Source: Marthasterias glacialis (taxonomy: Eukaryota > Echinodermata > Asteroidea > Forcipulatida > Asteriidae). Taken from it: DNA of 64,000 nt. Under the pieces are notes generated by a model. That model was given only the letters and a program-made list of their open reading frames with translations, was not told the origin of the DNA and did not search any database. The position numbers and the translations under genes were made by a program. Positions within the stretch are counted from its first letter, which is position 1; each line of letters begins with the position of its first letter. Positions 18,681-31,407 of the stretch are shown in pieces. The DNA is taken from NCBI GenBank assembly GCA_911728455.2, contig OU452221.1, forward strand, positions 8,813,918-8,877,917. Reading direction: 5' to 3'.

Positions 18681-18973
18681 CAGCGCCGTAACTAGAGTAA
18701 AATTTCAGGGAGCACAAGTGGGGGGGGGGGGGGGCATCATTTTTCTCAGGGGGTACTTTTGGCCAATTAAAACTGCAATTTCCGTTTGTATTTTTCCCAA
18801 ACAAGCCCCCTTTCAGCACTCTTCTGACTCGTTGAGGTAAAACAAAATACATTTTGCGTGTAAACAATGCAAACTAGTTTTTAAAACATTGAAATTACTA
18901 CAGAAAATCTCATAAAATGTAACATTTTATTCTGGTATTTTTTTAATACGTGCCCCCCTTAGTTACGCCGCTG
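18681..18973. mobile_element. hAT-like non-autonomous element, 293 bp
   Basis: The left end CAGCGCCGTAACTA and right end TTAGTTACGCCGCTG are inverted repeats. The flanks GCACGAGT (18673-18680) and GTACGAGA (18974-18981) agree at 6 of 8 positions, an aged 8-bp target-site duplication typical of hAT transposons. A long G-run follows the left end. No transposase is present. Confidence 0.75.
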
Positions 18974-20579
18974 GTACGAGAAAAACTAGATTGTATGGTC
19001 CTTAGTCTATGGTTTATCTAAACTGTGGAGGAAAGATTGGACCGATCGGATACAAAATGCTATACACCTTGAAGTTCTAAATGGGCCATAAACACTGACC
19101 AAAGAGGCATGGCGTACAATCAATCATCATTGCTTAAATTTTCTGTTCTTATCAAAGGGTCATAGACAGAACTATGCAGTCTGTCACTCTGGCAGATAAA
19201 AAGAAAGAGTAGAAGCTGGTCTTACGTCGTGCCATCTTCCACCAGAATTGCTTGTTCCTTATTCGTTGACTTTTTACAACTGATTGTTCTCACATCCAGG
19301 GCCAGTCGCCCATTTTGTTTTTTTTTTTTCAAGAAGAGAAAACGAAGATTTAGTTCATAAAAAAAATATTTGCTGGCATTGAGAAGATTCGGTAGTGTGG
19401 TAGTAACTATGAAACATAAAGCGGATCGACTTGTTGCTGGTGATCGATCTGTAGTTTGCTAAACCGGGTCGACCTCGCGTATTATGTGCACAAAGAACGG
19501 AATTTACAAAGAATGTTGATACCGGCGTTACAGAGTTTTATCGAAATTCATAATGTATTTTAAAGGCGTTAGAGGTAAAAATGGAAGGTGGGCCCCAAAT
19601 CACTGCAATAAGCCAAACATCTGCAGACTTATCTAGCCTTACTGTTTGACAAAGTTGGCGCAGGTTATGTAAATTATCATTTTGTTCTGTCTGTGATCTA
19701 CAAAACAAAAGAGTGTGTTGTATGGATTTTTGCCAGCGTATAAAATTAGGTAACATTAATTATGCGAGTCTTTGTACGTTGTTCAACAGAACGAGAACAT
19801 TTTAACAAATTCCAATATAACGTTTGCAATTTCTAAACAATACAAAATTCATAAAAAAATTCACAATCAGAAGGTTTTTTCATGTGACAGACTTAATTTT
19901 CTGATCAATTATATTAATTTATCGAAGACGAGAGGAACACTGACTTAATTAATTGGAGCTCATTGTTTTGAATTGGTTGGAAACGAAACATTATGCATAT
20001 TTGACTTAACATTTTTTACTGAAAGCGGTACGTATAGATATTGTCAAAATGAACGAAGGGGACATTCAGAACTATCGATGTTGTACAATTTGATTTTCAA
20101 CTAAAAAAAGAAAGAAGGGAAAAACAAAAATGTACTATTGAAATAGAAAATTGGGGCGGGTGCATCAAAATAATTTTGAAAATTAAAAATAATCCTAAAA
20201 ACTCAGTGAAAATTCTGACCTGGCAATTTTTCATTAAGTTGAAAATTTGGTTCCTTGATAGCGACAATTTTCATATGCGTTTAAGACGAACCCTGAAACT
20301 AATTTAGAATGAATAATTCTCGACGTAGGTTTACTAAAATTCAAGGAAAGTTACAGGAGTCGCCCGAACCTAATTAAGCTAGAGTTGAAGATTGGAACAA
20401 GAACAAGTTCACTCAACTTCCTTTGTCACTTCTAACCATGATACAATAATATATATAAAAAACTCATTATTATAGATTTTTGAATATTTTGTTATCGAGA
20501 CTTGTCACTTTGAAGCTATCCCATGTGTCACGTCAGATCTGGGCTCACGCTTAGCACTAGCCCGGCGTACATTGTCTAG

Positions 20580-20866
20580 TAAAAATTGTTATGGGCTATA
20601 GTAAACACCACTTTTCAACTTGCCCTGTGGGCTATACTAAAAACTGTGCAACTTACTTGTTTATAATGCTCATACTTCTTCCTTTTCAGATGTGAATAAT
20701 ACTTTTTAGAAATGTGTTATATGGGCTAGTAAACACCACTTCTCAACTTGCCTTGTGGGCTACTAAAAACTGTGCAACTTACTTGTTTACAATGCTCATT
20801 GCTCATACTTCTTCCTTTTCAGATGTGAATAATAACATTTTAGAAATGTGTGAATGTAACTTCATT
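20580..20866. repeat. Tandem duplication of a ~130-bp unit
   Basis: Two adjacent copies share TACTTCTTCCTTTTCAGATG, AAAACTGTGCAACTTACTTG and TAGAAATGTG with few differences. GGGCTATAGTAAAC in the first copy recurs in inverse at 20976-20990, suggesting the pair is the interior of a larger inverted-repeat element of about 20535-21030. Confidence 0.7.
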
Positions 20867-22964
20867 TGATCGCTATAAACTGGTTGTGATCACTACCATT
20901 AGTATCAGGAAGATACATTTATGACAATACATGTTTAAAATTTGGCAACGAAAACTTCCTGGGGCAAGTTAAATGCACAGTTTACTATAGCCCCATGGGC
21001 TACCTTACAAAACGTTAAGCGCAAGGCTTGCAGATGGTCAGTTTGCAAGTTACCAAGTAATATCTAAGTCACGCATTAGGAAATGGAGTGTCAAATGAAC
21101 CAGAATTGTTTTAATTACGAGCATACTTATCCCGTTTAATTGATTGTAGCCAGCCCTAAAAAACTATACTGGCTTATTACTGGATAAAAACCCCACTTGG
21201 ACTTTGAGTCGATGTGCAAAGTATGTTGCAGAGCGATCACTGCAGTTTTTCAAATTATGAACTTCAAAACCCTTTTTGCCTCCATAAGCCCGATATGTTG
21301 CCATAGCTTCATTGACAACCCAACAGTAAACATACTCGGGCTTGTTTGATCAAGCAATATACATGGCGCATAGTGGAATTAGTCAGATGGGTTTATTTGC
21401 TCGCGGCGATATCGAGTTTAGAAAAAAAAAATTACTTGATCTGATAAGTTGCAATTTTCTGTGGTTGTTTTTCTTGAAACCACGGGTTCTTTAAAAAGTG
21501 AAGTGCACTTAAGCGTTGCTATATAGCAGACGTGATCATGTACTATACGGTGAGCTAATTTGCTAACAGACTAGAATTTATTTTGAGAGACTAGTTGGAG
21601 CATGACCGGAGGTAGAAAATAATACTTTTGTGCATGGTTGGAGGCGTTTAATGATCATAATTAATGGCCCCTTCATTAATTAGCGAGAACCATCATGTAA
21701 CTGATACAATAGTGTAATTTATTCGTTAGTGATTTTAACAAAGAAAAGAAAAATCGACCTGTCTCAAACAAATTATTGATGGTTGTCTACGTGCCTATTT
21801 CTAATTCTACACAGTTTTTGTTTTGTATTTTAATTTTTTTAAAGAATTTATAGAACTGACAGCTACTAACACATATGTAGAAAAACAAAATCATCTTTGA
21901 TACAGTCGCGTATTTGAACGTTTTAACGATGTTCAACATTTGTTTGCGTAAACAATCTGTGCGTCAAAAGCCTTGCATCTCATTAAGTTTGTTGCATAAC
22001 CCTACTTAGTATTTTTTTTTACAAGCGTCTATCTTTACAAAACAAATATTTATTTTCAGTGTATACGTGTAACTAGGATTGGTAAAGTAGATAATTGCAT
22101 GACGTATAGACGTGCTGTTGAAGACGACAATCTGATTCGTCCATTCGTCGTAAACTTACATAGATAGACAACTGAAGAGCAAGAATCAACTATTGATGCT
22201 TACTTTGTACGCCACTTTATGTCCTTGATATTATTATAGCCTCGTACACCAGTCGTTCTGAACATACATAAAAACACATTCTATAATCGTACTCTCATAA
22301 AAAAAGTGAAAAATCACTCTCTCGCCTGAGTGAAACTCACTATGCATCACCCTTTTTAGTGAAGTTTAAGCTAACTTTATTATGATTCAAGTTGAAAATA
22401 CCCGTTTTTCACTTTAGAAAGAGCTGTCCGCCATATTTATGGCTCTTTGCAAGAGTAGTAGGATGGCGGACAAAACGAGCGGTTTTCATTCTTTTTTGGA
22501 GAGTATGATAATTATAAGCCACCGGTTCTTTTCAGAAGCACCACAACTCATAGAAAGAGTATGGCGTACATCCATGGTGTCTCTGCAAACCTCACTATTT
22601 AGCTCGTTTGTCGCACAAAATCATATTATACAAAATTGTACAGTAGATTAGTCACAGGCACACCACTTGACAAGGCTTATCGTGTAATGCGATTGGATCA
22701 GCAGCTTACTCAGTCTGGTTGCGGGCAAAACATCCATTGTGCCCGCTTTATGATGCGCGCATCATCTTAAGACTGGTGGTCGTTCTATTTGGAGTGTTTG
22801 CTCTCATTTTGAATAGACTTGGTTTCAAGTCTGTGATAATTGTTTGCCCAAAGCTTCGAAACCCAAACAAAAACACTCCCCATGCCCAGTAGGCCTAGTC
22901 TATATAATAATGTGAGGCAACTTGAAACACTCAGAATAGCCCTTGATAGATCATAAATTGTAAG

Positions 22965-23330
22965 TTAATCAAAACAGAAAATTAATTGTAGCACTTAAAT
23001 GACTAACTCCAGCAAAGGTCATTCAAAACTATAGGATGGACAGGGAAACAGCATAGCAAAAGATCATCCAGAGACTGGACTGTATTGATAGAGGGCTGAA
23101 TAGGAACTGTGGTTTCATGTCACACTATACATTGCTTTGACTCTTCACCTCCCTCCCTGTTTAGTTATTCTTGACTGGCCACCGTCAGTATTTAATTCTT
23201 GTTGGTGAAGTTTGTTCTTCATTGCATCTGAAGAAGTAGTTGTTGCTTTACGAAAGCTTCTCTTAAGTTCTTCATTTAAGTGCTACAATTAATTTTCTAT
23301 TTTGATTATTGCCTGTCTAATACGGCTGCC
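22965..23330. repeat. Inverted-repeat element with retroelement-like tail
   Basis: CAGAAAATTAATTGTAGCAC with CTTAAATGA near 22975-23001 recurs in inverse near 23271-23305. Inside the right arm, CTGAAGAAGTAGTTG followed by CGAAAGC resembles a motif often found near the ends of retroelements. Type uncertain. Confidence 0.45.
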
Positions 23331-23384
23331 CACCATCCACTTAAGTTAATCAATAATGCGTTGAAACTTGTATTGTGGATTGTG

Positions 23385-23615
23385 GGAATGTGTTTTTCCT
23401 AAACAAGCCCCTTTTCAACGCTCTTCTGACGTGTTGAGGTAAAACAAAATACACTCTGCGTGCATGTAAAGAATGAAAAAATAGTTTTAAAAACATTGAA
23501 ATTACTATCCGTAAAAGCTCTTAAAATGTAATATTTTATTATGGTAGTTTTTAATCTCAAAAGTCCAGATCTCAAATGGGGGGCACCCCCGTGCCCCTTA
23601 GTTTTATGCCATGGA
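23385..23615. mobile_element. Partial hAT-like MITE copy
   Basis: Collinear with 18790-18973: AAACAAGCCCC, CTCTTCTGAC, GTTGAGGTAAAACAAAATAC and AACATTGAAATTACTA are shared. The right terminus is degraded (CCCTTAGTTTTATGCCATGG) and the left end is missing. Confidence 0.65.
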
Positions 23616-24164
23616 GGGGGAGAGAGGCGGGTGACTTCCATTTTTCCAAGCCGTGACCTGAAAAAGGCAGACCCCAATGGGTAAATTTAGGGTTTAATGG
23701 TTCCCTGCAGTCCCTTAAGTAAAATGTTGGTATTATGCAACCTTCAAATCGCCGACGTTTTACAGTGTGGGTGTCAAATGGTGCAAACACCTCTAAAGTC
23801 AACCCGCTGAACCGTGGGTCAGCCTCTGACACCAATAAATGGTAAAGTGAGGAGGACTCCAGGCAATTTAATGAAAATTAAATCTCGGCAACGACACAAA
23901 AACAACTGTAGTTCTTTCTACAACAGAAATACGAGATGCGAGAAGTTATTATTGCGCTGCTATATACAGACACCTTTGGAAACGTAGTTATGCATTTAAT
24001 TAAAGGCTTTAAAACAAAATCTTGCATTTCTTTCTTCATTTCATTGCTCATTGTTATTCAGCTCCATTCTTTGTCAGCGTACATGGGTGGTTATTTATAG
24101 GGCCTATGTTTACTTCGTGAGGGGATTATAAGGCAACACATTCTTAATTCTTGCGTATAGATCC

Positions 24165-24360
24165 TTTTTAAAGCCCCATACAGGCTCAACATTAGTAAGA
24201 AGAAAAACGTAAATGTTCACAGATTTACATATACCCTACATGGTATAAAGATAATGACGGTAGAAATCCTTCCTTGAAATATTTGTGCCTGAAGTGGTAT
24301 CGTTTCTAAATAAGACATGAAATAAGATCCAAAATAAGTTTTCGTCTCAGTGAGGAATGC
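24165..24360 (+). repeat. Dispersed repeat, copy 2
   Basis: Shares AAATGTTCACAGATTT, a GTATAA(A/G)GAT-like block and TTTGTGCCTGAA with 46598-46790 and, inverted, with 8985-9354. Ends not defined. Confidence 0.45.
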
Positions 24361-24740
24361 GTACAAATATGCTGAATGCATTTTTATCGTTTTCTCGCAA
24401 TTGAATCAACGAAATGAGCTGACATTTTCACAGGTTGGTTTTATTACGAATGTCTTGATTTGTGCGAAGAATGGAAGCATTTACAGCCAGTTTACCAATG
24501 TTGAGCTGGGGCTTTAAATGAACGGGCACTTCATTTTAACTTTGCTTTGAAATTACAACAGCCTAGGCATCAAACATAAATAGCCGTCGGCATTGGGCTA
24601 ACACTAACAGCCTGACATTGAAGTGAACCTTGAACTTGGGATTGCAATTGCCATTCAGTGTGTATACCGCCACCATGACCTTTTTGCACATTTTGTAATC
24701 ACGTATACAATTTTCCATTTCCCCCTTCCAGATTGCAAAC

Positions 24741-26282
24741 ATGGCAGACACTGAGACAGCGCAGGAAACAGTTCCAGACACAACGACTGCCGTGAAGGAC
24801 AGTCAAGCTGAAGAGAACAATAACGCCGAAGAAATACCTCCTGTGGTCGAAAAGACGGCTGACGGCGAGCCCACATCAGCAGAAAATGGGGAAGCAGAGA
24901 AACCGGAAGAAATACCTGCCCAAGAGGAAACAGATGCACCACAAGAAGCAGATCAACAAGATCAACCCTCAGATCCCGCTGGTGGGGAGCAGACGGTAGA
25001 CGCTCCAAAACCAGAGGATGAAGAACCTAAAACAGAAGAACCTAAAACAGAAGAAGAACCTAAAACAGAAGTAGAACCGAGTGAGAGTGGTCAGAATAAT
25101 TCGGAGGAACTGGAGGAGGGAAAAGATACTGCGGATGGGCAAACAGCCAATGCAGCAGCGAGTGAAGATGTTGAAGAAGCAGCTAAAGATGAAGGGAAGC
25201 TACCAGAAGATGTTCCTCAAGAGATGGCGATTGATAGCCAGGAAGCACCCACATCATCAGCCGTAGAGGATGAGAACCCTGAAGATGAAACAGCATCGCC
25301 CAAGACAGATGAGGTACCAGCGGATAAAGTACCCAAGGAACCCACGCCAGAGAAAGTTCCTGATGAAACCGAGAAACTTGTTCTTGAGGAGCCAACGCCA
25401 GAGAGAGCCGCTGATGAAATTGATGGTGATGCCACCGAATCTGAAAAACAAGTTGAGCAGCTGCAGGCTCAATCAAACACTAATGAAAATGAAAATAAAC
25501 CAGAGGACGCAAATGAAGAAGAAACAAACAAAGAGCTTGATTCACAAGAAAAGGATGACGTCCCCGCGGTTTCTTCGACTGTCGAAGATGTAGCGCCAGC
25601 CATTGTGCAAGCCCCGGGAGATGAGGCACCTGTGGATGACAGCAAGCAAGAGGTAGAGCCTGAATCACAAGAACCTCCCCAAGAAACTCCCACTGAAGAC
25701 TCGCAGATTGCAAGGGCAGAAGAAGGTGAAACTGCAGAAGAACAAGTCCAGGAACTCAGTACCTACGAGGAAAAATACAGCGCTGCTCAGCGTGACATTC
25801 AGGAACTCAAAGCCTTGAACGTTGAGATTCAGCAGAGGCTGGATAAATCAGAAGCAGAGTCCTCAGAGAGGAAACGTCAAGCAAATGTCGATCAGAAAGA
25901 AGGCATGAGGGTCCAGTCAGACTACCTGGCACGGGAGCTCTCCCAACAGCAAGACACCGAAAAGTACCTCCGGGAGAAACTGGCGGAGACGTTGGAAGAG
26001 AAGGAGGAGAGTGAACGCAAGTGTAAGGACTTGCAGCTGCGGCTCAAGCGCTTCGCTAAAGACGACCAGGCCAAGGACGCGCGGATGAAAACATTGGAGA
26101 ACGAACTACGCGAAATCTCACAGAATGTCCAGACGCTCGAGGAACATTTCGACGAGGAGACACTAAAGAGAATCAAGGAGTCAAAGGGTACGAACGCCGC
26201 CAACGGCCAGACAACAACTGCAAGAACGCAGAGGAAACAGGAGACCCCTGTCCCACAGTCGAAGACATGTACTATTCTGTGA
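24741..26282 (+). CDS. Acidic coiled-coil protein with C-terminal CAAX box, 513 aa
   Basis: A single coding exon. The start MADTETAQE has a good context (AAACATGGC) and sits 9 bp after a 3' splice site, so a 5' UTR intron is likely. Residues 1-335 are very rich in Glu, Pro, Thr and Asp and contain internal repeats: three EPKTE units near 94-110 and paired EPTPE motifs near 204-230. Residues ~340-476 are charged heptad-like sequence (YLREKLAETLEEKEESERK) predicted as a long coiled coil. After a short basic linker the protein ends SKTCTIL, a CAAX box whose final Leu favours geranylgeranylation, so membrane attachment at the C-terminus is expected. A distant parallel is paralemmin (coiled coil plus CAAX), but I cannot show homology. 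ATTAAA at 26416-26421 may serve polyadenylation. Confidence 0.85.
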   Translation: MADTETAQETVPDTTTAVKDSQAEENNNAEEIPPVVEKTADGEPTSAENGEAEKPEEIPAQEETDAPQEADQQDQPSDPAGGEQTVDAPKPEDEEPKTEEPKTEEEPKTEVEPSESGQNNSEELEEGKDTADGQTANAAASEDVEEAAKDEGKLPEDVPQEMAIDSQEAPTSSAVEDENPEDETASPKTDEVPADKVPKEPTPEKVPDETEKLVLEEPTPERAADEIDGDATESEKQVEQLQAQSNTNENENKPEDANEEETNKELDSQEKDDVPAVSSTVEDVAPAIVQAPGDEAPVDDSKQEVEPESQEPPQETPTEDSQIARAEEGETAEEQVQELSTYEEKYSAAQRDIQELKALNVEIQQRLDKSEAESSERKRQANVDQKEGMRVQSDYLARELSQQQDTEKYLREKLAETLEEKEESERKCKDLQLRLKRFAKDDQAKDARMKTLENELREISQNVQTLEEHFDEETLKRIKESKGTNAANGQTTTARTQRKQETPVPQSKTCTIL

Positions 26283-27480
26283 TCGCATTATCGTTTTAGT
26301 TCTACGGCGTGATGTCCTTTCAAATTGTTCTGATTATTTTTAAAAGATGAAAAACACTATAACAGTTATGCATGTTGATTTGTTCTATTGATCACATGCC
26401 ACTTCTTACCCACAAATTAAATCGCGCCAAATTATTTGTGTGCATATATATTATAGTACGAGTCCTTTAACCCGGACTTGCATGACTAATTTGCGGCACC
26501 AGGTTAATGGTTGGGATGGATTAAAGTACATATTGGCATATCAGTGTAAATCTCTACAGGAGGTCTTTTTCTCAGAACTATATAGTTGATCAATAATCCC
26601 TTTTTTTGACGTACAGGGTATACTTTAGTTGGCAAAGCGGGTATAGTAATGTAAATACATGTATGTTTTGCCGCTTGTCTTGTTGACACTGAGTCCACAT
26701 GACGCGTGTAGACTGGGAACAGTGTGTGTAAGGTCCAATCCAATGATTAAACATTTTGATACAATTAATAATTTTATATTCAAGTGTAAATCTGAAAATA
26801 TGTGGCAGCCGAAACGACATCGGAGATTAAATTTTTTGACAATTCATTGTAATTAATATTCGAAACGAATGGATTAATATTTATGAGGAGAAGTCATGAA
26901 TAATATGTAGATTAAGGTGCTCAGACCGAGCAACTCAATCAGATTTGCACGGAACCAAATGCTGGAGGTGTTGACCTCATGTATGTATTCACCCTTTCGC
27001 GTAGTCTCACCGAAGTATTTGTTAAAAATGTCATAAAAGTAGGGAAACATTTTCATGTGAACAAATGTGAATATTTTAATGGCCATTTGGTAACTTTAAA
27101 AAAAAATTCTTTTAGAAAAGAATTTTGACATTTTTGGTTCATTCATTTTGAATAACAACTGAACATCAGAGTCCTTCGGTGATGATCAGCGGTCACGAAG
27201 GTAATTAAGAACCCTGTAGTCTTTAATTGTGTGCTATAACAGCGTTTATTGAGTAAGTTCTTTTAAAATGCAGTTTATTTTTTTGACTTTATTTTTGAGA
27301 AGTATATGTTTGAGGATTAGGAGGTGCTAGACGTCCAACATATTTCATTGAAATGTTTTTTTTGTTAAACTATAATAAACATTGAAATTTCCATCTATAC
27401 CACTTAATAAAAGAAAAGTAAACTACACAAAACAAAAACAATGAAACAAAATAAAGTGTAAAATATTTGTGTGTAATGGT

Positions 27481-27811
27481 CAGTGGCGTAACGGAAGGTG
27501 GGGGGGGGGGGGGGGGGCACGTGCCCCAACTGATGTACGTGCTAACCACCCAGGTCCCCCCATCCAATGTCAATGTTTTAAAACCGTTTTTCTATTTACA
27601 CGCAGAAAATGTATTTGTTTTACCTCCGCGTCAGGTTATCTTATGAAAACAAAATAGTAAACGGCATAATAAGAGTGCTGAAAAGGGGCTTGTTAAAAAT
27701 TGGAAACGGAAACTACAGTTTTAATTGACCTAGAAAAAAAATAGTGCACCCTCTTGTGCCCCCCCCCAATTTTTTTTTATAAAATATAAAAAATGCTATG
27801 TTTAACCGCTG
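27481..27811. mobile_element. hAT-like non-autonomous element with 8-bp TSD
   Basis: Starts CAGTGGCGTAAC followed by a G-run of about 18; ends AACCGCTG. The flanks GTAATGGT (27473-27480) and GTAATTGT (27812-27819) match at 7 of 8 positions. The interior is the reverse orientation of 18681-18973 (ACGCAGAAAATGTATTTG, GCTGAAAAGGGGCTTGTT). No coding capacity. Confidence 0.8.
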
Positions 27812-29638
27812 GTAATTGTACACGATCATTAAAGGCCCGACTTATGTACGCACCACACAATGTAGCACAATATTATGTCAATCTTGAAATAATTGTTTTG
27901 AATTATTAATAAGCATGCGTGAGACAATAAGTATTATTTAATTCTGTAAATAGTTATAAAGATTTTGCTTTACTGTTTTGGAAATACCTTTCCGGTCAAC
28001 GCAAAAAATTGTCAACTATCAGCGTATTATAGCATATTGTATTGTTGACGACACGAAGAATAATATAAAGCTTTTAATTCGAGACAAACCTCTGTGAGGA
28101 ATGAAACTAAGAAGCCATTAACGCTTCTTGCACTGTGTACTAAATACAGGTCAATATGGTTGTTACGAGTTTGAAACAATTCCTTTTTTTTAACCAATCA
28201 TTATAGGTTTCCCGGTCACTTTTCAGCAAAAATGAATTCATTTTCATTAACGCGCATTCAAATTCAAGCGTGTTTCCCAAATTAATTCAATTTTTTTTTT
28301 GCTATGCATTAAATTTCGTTTTGGTGCACACATTATTTCGTTCTTCTCATTCAAGTTCATTTCAGTCATTCTATATTCATTGAAAGACAATGTAAGACTA
28401 CATTTTCACGATGAAAATGAATGGTTGACCTGCTGTTGGCTTATGTGAAGTTGATTGATCTTGCGGCCTAGTAGATCTTATTTGACCAGTGAATGTTTCA
28501 GTGTCGAAGTTGAATCGCTCCTTTTGATTGCTGAATGCTGATACAACGGAACATTAGTTTTCAAACTAATTTGAATGAGCTAATTTGAATTGGCCGGGAA
28601 AACCTTACAACTGACGTAGTGGGGCCAGAATGTAACATGTAGCCAGCCAACATTGAATGACAAGACACCATGTGCATTGCGTGCATTGATGTAAGGCAAG
28701 GTACCAGACCAGTTTTCAACTTGTCGTCTGGCATAAATTGTACGGTATCGTCTTGTAAAAATATATGGGTTTTTTTGCGGGACTAAGAAAAAGAGATAGC
28801 TGCATGCTCCTTGGAAAGGTCTTGCGATTCCCAACTTAAACGCCCCGCCAAAAAGAAATCAAATATTTTGAGAACTACAGTATAGTGCGATCATGTCAAG
28901 GTTGTTACATCAAGCTATAGTGGGTTCCGACTAGAAATACATTATGTTTATTGCGCGGGATCAAAGGAAGAAAGAAAAAAGAAAAAAAGAAAAGAAAAAA
29001 CACGAAAGACCTTGAACTGTAAATTTTTCCCACGTAATTTCGTCTGAGAAGTGAAAGATGGAACGCCCATGCCGGTACTTCACTTTTCAAACAAATATTA
29101 TTTAGCCTAGGTCTACACGTAATGTTGATCATTTCTAAATTTCTTTAAATGACCTACATGTGGGCCTAATGTGAATCAAATTTTCATAACAAAATTTACT
29201 TCGATCTTGAGTGTTTGTGTAAATTAATTAATGTGTATTCCGTCCAGGTTTTCAGAGGTTTATTTCTATGGTTTGTAATGGTTTCTTTAAATATTTTCTG
29301 TACGAAAATAAACAAAAAAGAACATCTTGAAAAATAGTAAAGAGATTGTTGTGTTATGTCTAGCCAAAACCCACCCTTTTCGCCACGTGTCAACAAACGG
29401 CTAGTTATGTGGTTTTAGTGTTGTTACCGTTAGCTCATTATGTGCAATCGCGTAAAAAAACATTGATGTCTAAAAAATGTCACGTGATGTCGTGTTGGCA
29501 CATTGTTCGTGAGACCATCCACACATGCTTTGTATAGATGTTAATTTTTGCATCGTGGATAAAGAATATTAGTTGTAATTTTTTTACCCAAACACTGGTG
29601 TAAGTGAAGCACCGTATACTCTCATATACTTTAGTGGT

Positions 29639-29685
29639 CGGGTGGGTGTGGCAGCGGGGGTGGGTGGGTGGGGGGGGGGGGGGGT
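29639..29685 (+). other. G-rich tract with G-quadruplex potential
   Basis: Repeated GGGTGGGTG-like blocks lead into a run of about 14 G. Four or more G3 runs with short loops fit the quadruplex pattern. It may only be simple sequence. Confidence 0.4.
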
Positions 29686-30449
29686 GATGACTGGAGTAAT
29701 TGATGTAATTCACGCGTTCCACCAGGGATACATGATTGAATGTTAATTTAACTTTAAATGTAAAATACTGGACTGGTAAAGCTGACAGTGCAGTTTTCTT
29801 ACTTTGTGTAATTCAATATTATATGAAAACACAAACCTGTAAAAATTTGGGGTCAATCTGTCGTCTGAGTCGTCAAAAAAACTGTGCACACTTTTCAGCG
29901 TGTAAACACATTGTCTTTAGTTTCGATTATTACAACCAAAATTAAAATTGGGGTCTTCAAATTCTATTTTCTCGACCTTGCCAGTATTTCAGGCAGAAAT
30001 ATTTCTATGGAAGGATGGTACTGGTATGAAATTCATAATTAGTAATAGGCCTAGGCCTATAAGCTATCAGGTTTTTTTGATGGATACCAATATTCTGTAC
30101 TTTACCTTCAGTAATAATTATTTGCCAGGTGTGGGGATGGGAAGCCATTATTATTCGTCAAAAACCTGAAGGAGAATCCACTAAATACAACGCTGAGTGT
30201 ATACACTGGCCAGAGGAACTACAGTATGTCTCTGGCTCGAGCGCTACACTTCAAATATGCCTAAACTAAATGTATAGATTTAAGCTTGAATCTCGTTGAA
30301 ATAATTATTCACTCCCCACAATAGCTATAACGAAGAAGTCCAACCTTGGTCTTAAAAAAACAAGAGTAACAATTTTTAATAATTAGTTATCATAGAAACA
30401 ATGTAATAAAATTGTATAAAAAAATAATTTTGTCTTGCGAAAAAATACA

Positions 30450-30522
30450 CACCTCCGACGGGACTCGAACCCGCAACCCCCGGCTTAGGAGGCCGATGTC
30501 TTATCCATTAGACTACGGAGGC
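30450..30522 (-). tRNA. tRNA-Arg (anticodon CCT)
   Basis: On the minus strand the sequence folds as a complete cloverleaf. The acceptor stem GCCTCCG pairs with CGGAGGT (a G-U pair at 1-72), the D-arm includes TAGTCTAATGGATAAGACA, the anticodon loop is CTCCTAA with CCT at the anticodon position, and the T-arm is GCGGGTTCGAGTCCCGT. There is no intron. The discriminator base is G. CCA is not encoded, as expected for a nuclear tRNA. It decodes AGG. No other intact tRNA lies nearby. Confidence 0.93.
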
Positions 30523-31312
30523 TGCCATAACCATTTTCCATAATTATGCGCTATATATTATAGACCACGCTGAGTACTAATTTCACAAAGATTCTCGGTC
30601 AATTCTCACAGTAATAAAACTCGTTTTACAGCACCATAAAATATTTCAATGTTGTTGCTACAAATAATCATGTGGAATTTAATACATCTTATTTGCATAC
30701 TCCAGGAAAACCATGAACGTACCGACCGCACGCTGCATGCAGTGAAAGGTGGCCAAATTTCAACAAAGATGGCGCTATTGCATAAAAATCTTCCTTGTTT
30801 GTCTGTCATCATCGCGTCGATCGTATAAATAAGCCTACATTTTATGTTCTGTACGTGCACATACATAAGCACTTGCACTACTAATTAAGATTTTCATCTG
30901 AATGGCTTTTACAATTGTGTTTCAATGTTTTATTATTATTATCTGTGTTTATTACAATTCGAAACAATTTATCACCTAAAAGTTTGGCACTTTTTCACGC
31001 AATTTTAATTGTTGAGTAGAGACTTTAATTATGAAAAGCTGCACATGAATAATGATAAATTCAATTGACCTTCTTAATCTTACAGTTACACTACACAGTC
31101 TTACTAATCTTGGAATAGTCTTAGTCTTAGAATTTAGTTCAGTAATGAATTTTCTCATTTAATCACACCTTTTCCCTTTTATTTTTCTGTGAACGTTTCA
31201 CATTAATTTTGCGTTAAATTTAATTGAAATAGTTTTTAAGATGAACATGGCTGGAAGTTTTGATCTACATAAAAAAAAGTGATGTCCATTCATGCCAAAT
31301 AGGCCTGCTGTC

Positions 31313-31407
31313 TAGACCAAGTAACTTGCTGGGGCACTGTACTTTTTTTTTGAGACTTTGACATCAAATCTCAAAAAAAGGAGTACAGCGTCACATTTAC
31401 TGGGTCT
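31313..31407. mobile_element. Palindromic MITE (TAGACCCAG family), copy 3
   Basis: Same family as 10026-10155 and 10401-10516: TAGACCAAGTAACT at the left, TGGGTCT at the right, GTACTTTTTTTTTGAGA and its inverse TCTCAAAAAAAGGAGTAC in the arms. The central ATTATCTGTC part is deleted, so it is shorter. Confidence 0.75.

Larger units (their letters stand above)
17942..24731. other. Gene-poor region upstream of the CAAX coiled-coil gene
   Basis: I see no supported exon. It contains a hAT-like MITE (18681-18973), a direct duplication (20580-20866), an inverted-repeat element (22965-23330), a partial hAT-like copy (23385-23615) and a dispersed repeat (24165-24360). Part of it is probably the 5' UTR intron of the gene at 24741, because an acceptor (CCCCCTTCCAG) lies 9 bp before that start codon. 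Confidence 0.45.
26283..30449. other. Intergenic region
   Basis: AT-rich, with no exon I can support. Contents: 3' UTR of the CAAX gene, a hAT-like MITE (27481-27811), a purine-rich tract (28966-29005) and a G-rich tract (29639-29685). The short open frames show no family features. Confidence 0.45.

Noticed and set aside
25183-25713. Several minus-strand and +2/+3 frames inside 24741-26282
   Set aside because: They are shadows of the Glu/Pro-rich coding strand, whose codon bias keeps other frames open.
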